From positions 181,970,525 through 182,034,524 of the forward strand of contig NC_077228.1 of assembly GCF_027887165.1 (NCBI RefSeq): a stretch of DNA of 64,000 bases, given 5' to 3'. The notes under the pieces were generated by a model that was given only the letters and a program-made list of their open reading frames with translations, ran no database searches and was not told where the DNA came from. Of the stretch, positions 31,733 through 42,659 are shown piece after piece. The number at the start of each line of letters is the position of its first letter. Positions within the stretch are counted from its first letter, which is position 1. The translations under genes and the position numbers were made by a program. The stretch comes from Monodelphis domestica. Lineage: Eukaryota; Chordata; Mammalia; Didelphimorphia; Didelphidae.

Positions 31733-32162
31733 AATCCAATCTTTTCAATTAAAACATTAAAAAAAAAAGTTTTCTTGATGTCTTTTACACAAGTCACTTC
31801 CTCAAATTCTGCCTTACAGAACCCTCATTTTTCATGAAGAAAAAGTTAACCAAAGCCAGACAATTCAGAAACCGAGTCTGACTGCATGCAGGCAACATTT
31901 TAGACTCTTTCCCCGGGTCTTTGCCAAGGGGAGGGAAGCATGTTTGTTCCATCATTTGCCCTCTGGAACCAAGGCCAATTGACTGACTTTGAGTTCATAT
32001 TTCCTGTGTTTTTGTTTTCATTTACATTACTGAAGTCCCTTTATAGATGGTCCTTTTGTGTCTACTCACTTCCTTCCACACCAGTTCATACAAGTCTAGC
32101 CATAATCCTCTGAATTCCTCTCATCCATTGTCTCTCATGTCACAATAATATTGCAGCCATAT

Positions 32163-32405
32163 ACGGGCAGCTTGGTGGCACTGTGGATAGGGTGCCAGGC
32201 CAGGAATCAGAAAGACTTGTGTTCTTGAGTTCAAATCTGGCCTCAGACACTTACTGGCTATGTGACCCCGTCACCCTATTTGCCTCAGTTTCCTCATCTG
32301 TCAAATGAGGGGGAGAAGGAAATGGCAGACTACTTCAGCATCTTTTCCCAGAAAACCCTGTATGGGGTCATGAAGAGTCAGACATGACTGAATGCCAACA
32401 ACAAT
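32163..32405 (+). mobile_element. Marsupial SINE, family B
   Basis: A full-length sense copy from ACGGGCAGCTTGGTGGCACT to ACATGACTGAATGCCAACAA. Confidence 0.88.
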
Positions 32406-32739
32406 GAACATCCCATACCCAATGATTTGTTCGCCCATTTTGCAGTTGGAGGGCATCCATGATGCTCCCAGTTGTTTGGTGGTTTTTTCCTAGTACAAAA
32501 ACTGCTTCTAAGAACCCACCCCCCATTTTAAAGAAGAGAAAACAGAGAGCCAGCAAAGGAAACAATACTATGAAAGTAGTAACAGAGCTAGGGAAAGCTG
32601 GAGATTTTAAAAATATGCCTAGAAGGCTTTGTACCTTTGTGGAAGATCAGACAAAGGAGTGAAAACTGTCCCTGGAGATACTGAGTTATGTGTGTTATCA
32701 GAAATTTGCTAATATTCTGTACTTTCCTTTGCATAATAA

Positions 32740-32850
32740 TATGCTTATATAACATACACTACATATGATATATATCTTGTATACTATAATACATATATAC
32801 AATTTATATACATTTATATAATATAGAATGTGTATAATAATAGCTAGCAT
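32740..32850. repeat. AT-rich microsatellite-like stretch
   Basis: Irregular TATATA and ATACATATA tracts directly upstream of a SINE. Confidence 0.8.
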
Positions 32851-32863
32851 TTATATAGCACTT

Positions 32864-33051
32864 AAAAACCCCAAAACTTCCCTTCTGTCTTAGAATCAAT
32901 ACTAAAAATTGGTTCCAAGGCATAAGGGCTGGGCAGTTGAGGTTAAGTGACTTGTGCAGGGTCACAAAGCTAGGAAGTATCTAAGGTCACATTTGAACCC
33001 AGGACTTCCCAACTCCAGGCCTGGCTCTCTATCCACTGAGCCACCTAATTT
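32864..33051 (-). mobile_element. Marsupial SINE, family A, with 15-bp duplication
   Basis: An antisense copy flanked by ATTTATATAGCACTT at 32849-32863 and 33052-33066. Confidence 0.9.
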
Positions 33052-33065
33052 ATTTATATAGCACT

Positions 33066-33390
33066 TGTAACAGTTAAAATTTAGGGGAGACTGAGGTAGG
33101 TAGAAATTAGTTTCTCTCTGCAAGGAGTATCATATTTTAGAGGTTTATTAAAGGTTAAGGATTAAAGAAAATACAGAATAAGAAACACGTGCTTAGGCCA
33201 GAGAGGCCTAGACAAGACCTCACCTACATTATGAAAAGAGCCATGTCTGCTCCAAAACAGAAGTCCAAAAGACCCCTCAATAGGCGGAGAACTCCTTTAA
33301 ATAATCATTTGTGTTCTCGCCCAGGCGAGAATTCAGTGTGATTACAAAGCGCTCTGGGGACGTGGAGAAAAGGATTCTGGGGATTGGAGT
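33066..33390 (-). mobile_element. Possible endogenous-retrovirus solo LTR, antisense
   Basis: The left edge begins near TGTAACAGTTAAAATTTAGG, so in antisense the element would end TAACA. An AATAAA-like signal (TTTATTAAA on the plus strand) lies about 75 bp inside, as in an LTR's R/U5 part. The right end is unclear and no internal region adjoins it. A fossil of unknown family. Confidence 0.35.
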
Positions 33391-33394
33391 CCTG

Positions 33395-33655
33395 AATTCG
33401 AGTCTATTTTTACACACTTTAAGGTTTGCAAAGCACTTAGCAAATATCTCATTTGCTACTATAATAATCCTATTGTTATTATTACAATCTTACATTGTAA
33501 CTACATGTACTATAACATTTTACAGGTGAGGAAAGTAAGGCAGGCAGAGGTTCAGTGACTTGATCAGTCATACAGCAGCTAGTAAGTGTTTGAAGCTGTA
33601 TTTGAACTCTGATCTATCTGATTCCAGGCCATCTGCTTTGTCTATTGTGCCACTG
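33395..33655 (-). mobile_element. MIR SINE, antisense
   Basis: TTTAAGGTTTGCAAAGCACT, ATATCTCATTTGCTACTATA, ACATTTTACAGGTGAGGAAA, GTTCAGTGACTTGATCAGTC and AGCAGCTAGTAAGTG: a long antisense MIR-type copy. Confidence 0.7.
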
Positions 33656-33658
33656 TGT

Positions 33659-33754
<96 letters not shown>

Positions 33755-33768
33755 AGAGAGAGAGAGAG

Positions 33769-33819
<51 letters not shown>

Positions 33820-33832
33820 TGAGCAAGAGCGT
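33656..33832 (+). repeat. Compound (GT)n(GA)n microsatellite
   Basis: About 30 bp of GT followed by about 130 bp of GA with AAAG interruptions; likely highly variable in length. Confidence 0.96.
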
Positions 33833-33959
33833 GTGAAACAATGTATTTATTAATCTATTACATTGAGTCAGGCACTGCGCTAAGCACTGGGGATACAAAA
33901 GGAAGCAAAAGACAATTCCTACTCTCCAGAATCTCACAATCTAATAGACCTAAACTGAC

Positions 33960-34654
33960 ACTTTGGGACCTGAAGGATGATAAGTAAAAATGTGGTTGTC
34001 TCTGAGCTAAGCGGCAGCAAGAGGAGTTTCTACCTCAGAGAGGATGACCACTGGCAGAAAGATGAATCCTAACACCAGCTGGGCTTGACCTAGAGGGGAT
34101 TATTGGGACAGTACAGAGAAGAGGTGAAATGTAAAATTCCTATTCAGCAGTCCTGCTGCAGTGCACATCTCAGTATCCTGGAATAGGGTATTTAACACTA
34201 TTTTTGTTACTGCTGTGGCTTGTTTAAATTTTCTGTCAATGCACACTTGTATATTTAGCAATCCTTTTATGCAGAGCAAATACATTTCTGTCCTCTACCT
34301 GATTCTATATTGCATGCTGAAAAATCTTCTACTCCTTTTTGGGAGACTAGATAGGAACTAAATCTAAGCTACAAGTGCTTTTCACCCTTGGTCCAGGGTA
34401 GGAGTACAGAGAGGTAGTGACAACTAGACAAAAGAGCCTGACCCTTCTCTTTAGAGACCCTGGATCCCTCAGGCCTGAAGCTGCTCCAGGTGCATGCACA
34501 GGTCCAGAGCTGAGAGTCTCTTGAATGTAGAAAGGGAAAGAGTGAGAGCCCCAGCACCCTGGGGCTTATAATTGTTACATGATGGCTAAAGAGAAGGGTA
34601 AGACTTTCATGAAATGATGCCCAGAGAAATGAAGAGAACTAGGAAGAAAATGTT
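33960..34654. other. Intergenic DNA sharing a diverged repeat with 39050-39310
   Basis: CTACCTGATTCTATATTGCA and TTTTTGGGAGACTAGATAGG followed by AACTAAATCTAAGCTAC (34297-34375) resemble TACCTGATTCACATTAGACA and TTTTGGGGAGACCATAGGTG then AGAGCCTAAATATAAGTT near 39210-39290. An unnamed dispersed repeat is likely. Confidence 0.35.
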
Positions 34655-34890
34655 GCTGTTCAGTCACATCTGACCCTTCGTGAGCCCATGGACTATACTG
34701 TCTTTGGGATTTTCTCAGCAAAGATATAGGAGTGGTTTACCATTTTCTTCTCTGGTGGATTAAAGTAAATAGAGATTTAAGCGACATACCCCAGATCACA
34801 CAGCTAGTAAATACCTGAGGTCAAATTTGAATTCAGGTCTTCCTCATTCCAGTCCCAGTTCTTTATCCACTGTGCCACCTAGCTGCCTTA
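34655..34890 (-). mobile_element. Marsupial SINE, family B
   Basis: An antisense, nearly full-length copy: TTGCTGTTCAGTCACATCTG (tail) to CACTGTGCCACCTAGCTGCC (head). Confidence 0.88.
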
Positions 34891-35849
34891 AGAAAAATAA
34901 TATATAATAGAGTCAATTTACATTGACTATAAAAACAATCAAAAGACCCAAACTGAATACTGTGAAATTATAGACTATGAGTGGCCCCAAAGAAGAAACA
35001 TAAAGATGTACCTCTCTCTATTTCTTGCAGGGCAGGGATGATGGGAGTGCAAAATTGCATATAATAGACTCAGTTGATATGTGAGTTAGTTTACCTCTTT
35101 TTTATTCTGTGTCACAAGGTACTGTGCTATAGGTGGCATTTTGTGAGAAATGAAGAAGAGATCAATAAAAAGTTTAATTTTAAAAAGTAGCCATTACACA
35201 TACTTCCCTAGTGGGCACCATTTGGCAACAAATCTTTGCTGGGATCACATTCCTGGGATCAGATAGTCATGGCATTTTTGCCATGTTCTACACCTTCAGT
35301 ATTAGAAAGGGTTGCCTTCAGTGCTCTCAGAGCCATTGGCCCACAGATTCATTTTTGACTCCATGGATGGTTTGTTTCCAGCTCCTAATGAGTCAGGTTT
35401 CCTGGGTGGCCTCTGTTCCCTCAGGGCCTCCACAGCTGGTATATTAGTAAGCCTCTCCATCCAGCCCTTCCATCTTCTCCCAGGAGATATTTTCCTCAAA
35501 GTACTATACTTTTCTACTAAGGAGAAGGCATTCTCTCACTTGGTAAGACTCTACTGATTTGACACTATTTTGATGAATCAATTCCCCCCTCCCCCCCCCC
35601 ATTTGTGGTTGTTTAGGTGTCTCCTCGTATCTGCATTTCAAAGCCAGATCTGTATATATATACGTTTATTAGTCATTCTAACATGACTTGAGCTGCTTGA
35701 GGGGTGGCCTTAAGTCATTAAAGATTCAGGGAGTTGCATTTCTTCCCACTCAGGGAAGAGACAAAGTATCAGAATTGGAGAGTGGAGTTTTTAAGTTATG
35801 ATGGCAATTAAAGTTGTTGGGTTGTTTTTGTTTTTCTGTAGAGGAACTC
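34891..35849. other. Intergenic DNA, nothing recognised
   Basis: No supported gene. A C-rich run lies at about 35585-35600. Confidence 0.4.
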
Positions 35850-36323
35850 CAGGAGAGGAGAGACAGAGAGAGATGGAGAAACAGACAGAGAGGAGACAGG
35901 AAGAAGAAGAAAAACAGACAGACAAGAGAGACAGAAAGAGAGGAGAAAGAGAGGGGAGAAGGAGAAGAGGAAAGAGAAGAGACAGGAGAGAGAGGGAGAG
36001 AAAAGAGCAAAGAGGGAGGGAGGGGAGAAAAAAGGAGGGATGAGGGAGAGAGGAAGTTAGAAAGGCTGAGACAGACACAGAGAGAAATAGAGATAGAGAC
36101 AGAGAGAGATTGATGGAGAAACAGAGGAGAGAAGAAAAACAAAACAGACAAGAGAGAGAGGAGAGAGAAAAGGGGGGCAAGGAGAGGAGGAAAGAAAAGA
36201 GACAAGAGAGAGAGGGAGAGAAAAGATGTTAGAAAGAGCAGGAGGGGAGAGGGGAGGAAAAAAGAGGGGAGAGGCAGAGAGGGAAAGAGGGAGAGACAGA
36301 CAGAGACAGAGCAAGGGAGAGTC

Positions 36324-36378
<55 letters not shown>

Positions 36379-36450
36379 TGGAGAAAGGCAGAAGGAGGGA
36401 GAGGAAAGAAACATACAGACAGGTCAGAGAAAGAGAGCAGCAGAAGCTAA
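35850..36450 (+). repeat. Purine-rich (GAGA/GACA) simple-repeat tract
   Basis: About 600 bp of degenerate AGAGAGAGACAGAGAGG with a pure (CAGA)n run of about 12 units at 36329-36378. Long frames on both strands here are repeat products. Confidence 0.95.
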
Positions 36451-37427
36451 AAGATGAATTTCAGAAGACTGATTGTAAGTCCTGTTAGTGGCTGAGGTCT
36501 TCCCCCTCTCCTCTCCCCCCTTTGTTCTCCACCCAGTTTACTGTAAGTGAGTTCAGCCAGGAGTGAGCGAATTGAAACACTATTGAATTTGTACCATTCT
36601 CTGCTTCTCCCATATATCTCTTGTTGCATATCATGGAATATTTAATATTAATATTGCTATTTAAACATTTCCTCACTACTTATTCGCATTTTAAAAAATT
36701 AGTCACTCAAGAGAGTTCTAGTTGGGTACTGAATTGGTATTTTTGCCCTAGATTGGGTGATGACAGGGAAAACTTGTGGATTAGTACATATTCAGCTGGC
36801 TGAGAGGATACTCTTCTGGCATGTCACTCAATAGGCTGTCTGGAGGCTCAGAAAGTTTATGAGTTTTATTTATAATCCGTATTTTTGAGTCTTCTCGGTT
36901 GCAGAGAAAGGAAGCCAAGTGGCCTCGGCCCCTTGCCCCAAGCCTGGGGGGTGGTGGTGGTTAGAGATAAGCGTGATTAACTCTGCCCATTTCCCCTGAA
37001 GGGAGGAAAGTGAAAAGTGATGTTTATCCAAAGTGACTTCCACAGTGACATCTGCTGGGCATTATATTCATTTATTCAAACTGCAAGCCTGAGGTTCTCT
37101 CTTCTGCTGTCCTTTTGGGTTAAGTTCTTAAGGCAGAAAGTGCTGTTTTAGAGATTGGAGTTCCTGAAGTTTGTTGTTCTAGGATTTAATTGCTATCGAG
37201 AACTTCTTTTTCAACTGTACAAAAAAAAAAAAAGAGTTTGAACCAGAAGAGCTCATGTCATCGTTCAATTGTCATTGAGGAATTATATGGCCAGGAGGGC
37301 ATATATTTGAGGGATGATCAATTCTGAACCTGCAAAAGGCAACGGAGGATGGAAAAAAAGATAGGAGACCTGGAATCGACTTTGGGTCAAGACAGAAATA
37401 TGGGGGCTGTAAGAAAAAGGGCTGCGG
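36451..37427. other. Intergenic DNA, nothing recognised
   Basis: No exon or named repeat; an A run lies at about 37220-37233. Confidence 0.4.
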
Positions 37428-37684
37428 GCAGCTAGCTGGCATAGTGGATAGAGTGCTGAGCCTAGAGGCAGGAAGCCTCAACTTCCTGAGTTCAAATCTG
37501 ACCTCAGACATTTATTAGCTGTGTGACCCTGAACAAGTCACTTAGCCCTATTTGTCTCAGTTTCCTCATCTGTCAAATGAGCTGAAGAAAGAAATAGTAA
37601 ACTGCTCCAGCATCGTTGCCAAGGAAATCCCAAATGGGGTCACAAAGAATTGGACATGACTGAAAAGACTGAATAGCAACAAAG
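37428..37684 (+). mobile_element. Marsupial SINE, family B
   Basis: A full-length sense copy from GGGCAGCTAGCTGGCATAGT to ACTGAATAGCAACAAAG. Confidence 0.88.
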
Positions 37685-38036
37685 AAAAATGGCTATGCCA
37701 GATTCTCATAGTTCCTAGAGCTATCCAAACACGTTAAAATAAACTGAGGAAAAGACCACAGCTTGAGGAGTGGTTATAGTGAAATATCTTAAAGTCATCA
37801 TTGTAAATTCTTCCAGTCTACTAGAAACAGAGATAGTGCTTTGGAAACTTAGGATGGCCACAGGTACATAACCAAAAACTTCCAGTCTTAGGACTGCTTT
37901 TTCCAATTTGAAGGACTGAATTTGAACATCCTACATCTAACATTCTTAGCTCTTTCTCAGTTGATGTAAGCAAATACAACACTGCTACACTGACAAAAGC
38001 AGTTAGCTGGTCAAATCTACATAAGACTATAATTAT

Positions 38037-38241
38037 GAGGGGGAAGCTAGGTGACTCAATGGATTGAGAGCCAAGTCCAGAGAAAGGAGGTCTTGGGTTC
38101 AAATTTGACCTCAGACACTTTTTTGCTATGTGACCCTGGACAAGTCACTTAACCCCCATTGCCTAGCTCTCACTGCTCTTCTGCCTTAGAACCAATACAT
38201 ATTACTGATTCTAAGACATAAGGTAAGGGTTTAAAAAAAAA
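38037..38241 (+). mobile_element. Marsupial SINE, family A, with 14-bp duplication
   Basis: A sense copy with A-tail, flanked by AAGACTATAATTAT at 38023-38036 and 38242-38255. Confidence 0.92.
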
Positions 38242-38255
38242 AAGACTATAATTAT

Positions 38256-38807
38256 TCTAGTGTCTAGAAACTCAAAATGTTTTTTTTTTTTTAATTTCCT
38301 GAGCTGTTCAGGAAAACACATGGATGTATGCTTATCTTAAACACATTCCAAGAGTCTCAGGAACTTGGGCATATATTCGAGGGCTATGAGAACTTCTCAT
38401 AGGTCTTTCTTTGAAATCAAGACTTTAGTAAGCATAAACTAATAAAATGTTAATGATGCAGATGGTTAAATGTGTGCCAGAGTAATTCTTGGTAGCAGCC
38501 CGGTTTTAAAGCTAAGAGGGTTCTTGTTAGTCTCCTACTCTAATTCCCTCTCATTTTCAAGATGAAGAAACTGAAACTCAAGAGTAGTGAATAACTCATT
38601 CAAGATCATATATATAGAGAATAAGAAAGTTGGGACTTGAATCTGGGTCTCCAATTCAAAATCCAGTGCTCCAAATACAATAACACACATGCATCATCTC
38701 CCTTACATGGTGGTTGGGGGGGGGAGCCTTATAAACCTTAAATTGGCCTATAGAGGCCATGCTTGTGTGTGTGTATGCTCACCTGTGCTTGAAGCTCTAA
38801 AAAACTT
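38256..38807. other. Intergenic DNA with a MIR-like fragment
   Basis: A MIR-like antisense trace (TCATTTTCAAGATGAAGAAA then CTGAAACTCAAG) lies near 38550-38600, followed by a G run at about 38715-38723. Nothing else is recognised. Confidence 0.4.
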
Positions 38808-38977
38808 CTGGGCAGTGAATAGAGCACCAGAATGCACTGGAGTCTGAAGAACCCTGGGTTCAAATTTGACCTCAGGCACTTCCTAGCTGTGCTATCCTGG
38901 GCAAGTCACTTAATCCCCTTGGCCCTTCTGTTTTAGAGTTGTTACTAGGACAGAAAGTAAGAATTTATTTAAAAAAG
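38808..38977 (+). mobile_element. Marsupial SINE (short family A variant)
   Basis: GGGCAGTGAATAGAGCACCA, GGGTTCAAATTTGACCTCAG and CAAGTCACTTAATCCCCTTG, ending TTAGAGTTGTTACTAGGACA. The shorter 3' part resembles the fragment at 61860-61965. Confidence 0.75.
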
Positions 38978-39339
38978 CAAAAATGAAACTTCCGGGAACT
39001 TCACGGATTTGGTGATTCAGCAACTGGGTATATCAGAGATGACATGTGCTGGGAGCTGTTTGAACAGTAGAGTGAAGATGAAATAGAAAATGCCTGGTCA
39101 GCAGGCACTGAGCAGCAGGACCTTGTAAATTGTTCTGTCAGTGTGTGCTGTTTGCATTTTATTTCTGGTATTTCCTTTGTATTGTAGGAATAAAATACCT
39201 ACCCCATACCTGATTCACATTAGACATTAAGTGCCACTTTGCTCTTTCCTTTTGGGGAGACCATAGGTGAGAGCCTAAATATAAGTTCTAAAGAATTTAT
39301 ATCTGAGGTGTAGGGGTGAAGGGCAGAGGGGCTTTAAAA

Positions 39340-39530
39340 AACCAATTTTTTAAAAAACTCTTACCCTCTGTCTTAGAATCAAAACTGTTTTGGTTCCAAG
39401 GCAGAAGAACGGTAAAGGGCTAGGAAATGGGGGTTAAGTGACTTGCCCAGGGTCACATGGCTAGGAAGTGTCTAAGGCCAATGGGGTCACTAAAAATTGG
39501 ACACAACTGAAATGGCTGAACAATAACGTT
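39340..39530. mobile_element. Fused fragments: antisense family A joined to a sense family B tail
   Basis: Antisense family A (39350-39480, ending GGAAGTGTCTAAGGCCA) is joined directly to ATGGGGTCACTAAAAATTGG (39481 on), the 3' tail of a family B SINE in the other orientation. The head of A and the body of B are missing, which suggests a deletion or recombination between two SINEs. Confidence 0.75.
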
Positions 39531-39589
39531 AGACTTGAAAGAAGATGGGCTATTATCAAAGAAATATGGAAGACTAGCATGGTGCAGTA

Positions 39590-39715
39590 GAGAGTTTTGG
39601 GTTTGGGAAGTTACTGTCTTGTTACTAGGGCCTCAGTTTCATCATCTGTAAATGAAGGAATCATTTACCAAAATCTCTTCAAGCACATTTCCAGTTCTAA
39701 GTCTATGATCCTATA
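39590..39715 (+). mobile_element. MIR3-like SINE
   Basis: GGGCCTCAGTTTCATCATCT, GTAAATGAAGGAATCATT and CCAGTTCTAAGTCTATGATC followed by CTAT. Confidence 0.65.
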
Positions 39716-40231
39716 TTCATTTATCTCACTGGGGAATTTTTAGTTCAAGACATGTATGTAAATCATTTTTCATCAGAACAGGAATTAGCCTAATGAGATA
39801 ACTACTTTGTAGGAGGAACTTAACTTTCAGAATTTTTAATAACAGCTCATGCACACAAGAGTCATGCAGAGAAGATAAGTGCACAGTAGGGAAATGAACA
39901 GAACTCAAGGGGGTGGGGGAATAAATACACCAACAGAATATTATCCTTTCCAAAGTGAAGAAGCAGCAACAAGAAAGCAGCAACAAGAAAGAGAGGGAAG
40001 GTAAGAAAGATGACCCTATCCTGACTCCTCTGCCAACTCTGGTTCCAGGAGGCAGAACAGCACCAGTAATGAATTCTGGGTATATGTGCCCAAATTACTC
40101 AGTAATTGGGTCACAAACTTCATGGTCTGTGAGGGAGCGAATCCATAAACTCACTATAGAGGAAAAACGATCCATGAAATTCAGTACACATGTAATATGC
40201 TACTCGTATAAGTTCCAAACTGATGAAAACA
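39716..40231. other. Intergenic DNA, nothing recognised
   Basis: No supported gene or repeat. Confidence 0.35.
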
Positions 40232-40239
40232 CTCTAGTT

Positions 40240-40899
40240 CAGTGGTTCTCAACCTTTCTAATGCCGTGACCCTGCAATACAGTTCCTCATGTTGCAGTGA
40301 CCCCAAACCAAAAAATTATTTTGATGTCTACTTCAAAACTGTTATTTTGCTACAGTTATGATTCAGAATGTAAATAACTGATATACATTATGTATTCTCA
40401 TTGCTACAAATCAAACATAATTTAAACATAGTGATGAATCACAAAAACAATATTTAATTATATGTTGAGAAATATTAATCCAGCAGGAGGCAGCCTGAGT
40501 GCTGGGATGGGAGGTAAGTCCTGCCTGGGTTATGGGTCGCAGATGCTGCCTTTTTCTTCCTGTCATCTCCCTCCAGTTCGAGCTGAGGCTTCACTTTGCT
40601 GGGTTATCCCCTCCAGGACTTGTTCTTAACCCCTCAGGAGCCAGCTATCTCTGGGTCTCCAGGCAAAAGGGTAAATCCATTGCCCCTCACAGGGGGAGGG
40701 CTGCTGATAAGTAACTAATATTAGTACAACGTGCAGGCAGCAGGGTCCCCATTCTTTCCGAGATCTTGCTGTAAAGTAGCGGGATTTCTCAGTGGCTAAA
40801 GCCATCGGAAATATGTATTTTCCTATGGCTTTAGGCAACCCCTGTGTTTTGGTCATTTGACCCCCACTGGGGTCGTGACCCAGAGGTTGAGAACTGCTG
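40240..40899 (-). mobile_element. SPIN-type hAT transposon (non-autonomous)
   Basis: The terminal inverted repeats are CAGTGGTTCTCAACCT (left) and, read inward from the right end, CAGCAGTTCTCAACCTCTGG then GTCACGACCCC. A perfect 8-bp duplication CTCTAGTT flanks it (40232-40239, 40900-40907). Subterminal sequence matches the SPIN (SPACE INVADERS) family as I remember it: the near-palindrome around GCCATCGGAAATATGTATTT (40797-40833) and, in reverse at the left, CAACATGAGGAACTGTATT. At 660 bp with no transposase frame it is a non-autonomous copy. The family is known for horizontal transfer among tetrapods. Confidence 0.88.
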
Positions 40900-40907
40900 C
40901 TCTAGTT

Positions 40908-41593
40908 AGAATCATATAAAGGCTTAATTTCCCTCCCATTATAATTTGTGCCAAAAATTCACAGTAATAGAATTGTGCCTATGTTTTTTTTCTCAGTTAT
41001 CTTTTTACCTGGAAGCAGGATTTAGATTTAGATTCAAAGTCATAAACATTTATGTAATAATCTTATGCTGAAATTCCTTTTTGGGATGTAAGTAATCAGC
41101 AATTACTTTATAATTAGAAATTTCATAAACTTAGTATGTATATATGTGTGGTGGTGCCAAATTCAATGAATAGCTGTGGTGATCTAGACTTTCTAAAATA
41201 ATTTTTTTAAACTAAAGTTGTCAACTTCTGTTTATCATTCCCAGAGTCAGAAGTCTTATAATTTCCTTCACACATTCTTTTGAACTTGATGTATTTTTTT
41301 AAGCAGCAATGCATTTGGAGCTAAATTAAATTTTTTTGCAGCAATGCTTCAAATGTCGATATTATTTTTCTTTTAATTATCCATCCTTTATTTCATTGCT
41401 GATTGGGTTCAGGTTGCTGTGCACATCATTCTGGGCTGCATCTTGAAATCTTTTTATTTTCAAAATATATTTTTCTATTTCCTCTGCAATTTCTAATGGA
41501 TGCAGAATCATTTTGTATTCTGAAAATTTCCTTTTTATATTTTAAGGTCTTTCTCCTAGATGCTTGTAGAATTTGTGGTTGGGCTTGTTAAAT
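40908..41593. other. Intergenic DNA, nothing recognised
   Basis: AT-rich unique DNA without a supported gene or repeat. Confidence 0.4.
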
Positions 41594-41787
41594 TAAAAAA
41601 CAAAAACAACCTTATCTTCTGTCTGAGTATTGATAGTAAGTATCCATTCCAAGGCAGAGGAGGCCTAAGACCTAAGCAAATTGGGGTTAAGTGACTTGCC
41701 TAGGGTCATATGAGTAGGAAGTGTCAGAGGACACATTTGAACCCAGGACCTCCCATCTCCAGGCCTGGCTCTCTATCCATTGCCCCA
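41594..41787 (-). mobile_element. Marsupial SINE, family A
   Basis: Antisense, diverged: ACAACCTTATCTTCTGTCTG to CTCTCTATCCATTGCCCC. Confidence 0.83.
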
Positions 41788-42659
41788 GAGCTTGCCAAAT
41801 TTGACCATAATGTCCTGTAGTTTGAAGAATAGAGGGGTTTTTGTTTTCTTCTTCTGAAGAAGCTCTATAGATTCTTTCAGTTGCTTTATTTTCTGTATTC
41901 AGAAGATGTGAACAGTTTTCTTGAATTATATTCTTATCTGAGCACTTCAAGGATTAGAATTTTCTAGTATTCATTCCCAAGCCTTTGTTGGGCTTCTTGC
42001 TCTCTTGTCCTGTGGATTCAGTGTAATTGTTTTATCTCAGACACAAAATTCCAGAACCTCACTCCCAAACTCCACCCCACTTTGTGAGATTTAGTGAAGA
42101 ATGGAGAAAATGTCTAGTTGGCTGTCTTGTTGGTCACATGACCTGGAAGCTGGTGCTTATATTCTAATGGGGAGAGAGAAAACACATGCAATTTAACTTT
42201 TGAAATGCTAGTGAACACATTTAAAAAGCAAATGAACCACAAATGTTATGACATAACTTGCACATACACATGCATACCAGCTTTACTACTGACTGATAAA
42301 TCCAGCTTTCAAAGCTGTCATTTATTTGAGGAAAATAAAGCTTTATCCAATTTTTAAAAAACAGCATCAGTTGTATCTCTATACTCTGGGATTTGGATAC
42401 CTTTCAGGCATTAAAGGGAAAGTAATGATATAGCTAGATTTTTTTTTCATTGAGGCTAGTGTCTAAGGTGAGGTTGGAGGGAGTGGGGTTGAAAGAATAC
42501 AATAAAGTCTTTGCTGCAAGGTTTGTGGCTTTGTCACTTTTTCAAAACGAAATATTCCCTGGCTACCCTGGCACAGGAAACATGCAAATGGAGTGTGGGG
42601 TAGTAGTCTAGAAGAATCTGAACATACCTTCCCTATTCCTGGTGGGAAAATCAGAAGAT
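41788..42659. other. Intergenic DNA, nothing recognised
   Basis: No exon or named repeat could be supported. Confidence 0.35.

Noticed and set aside
35750-36450. Frames of up to 151 codons on both strands
   Set aside because: Products of the purine-rich GAGA/GACA tract.
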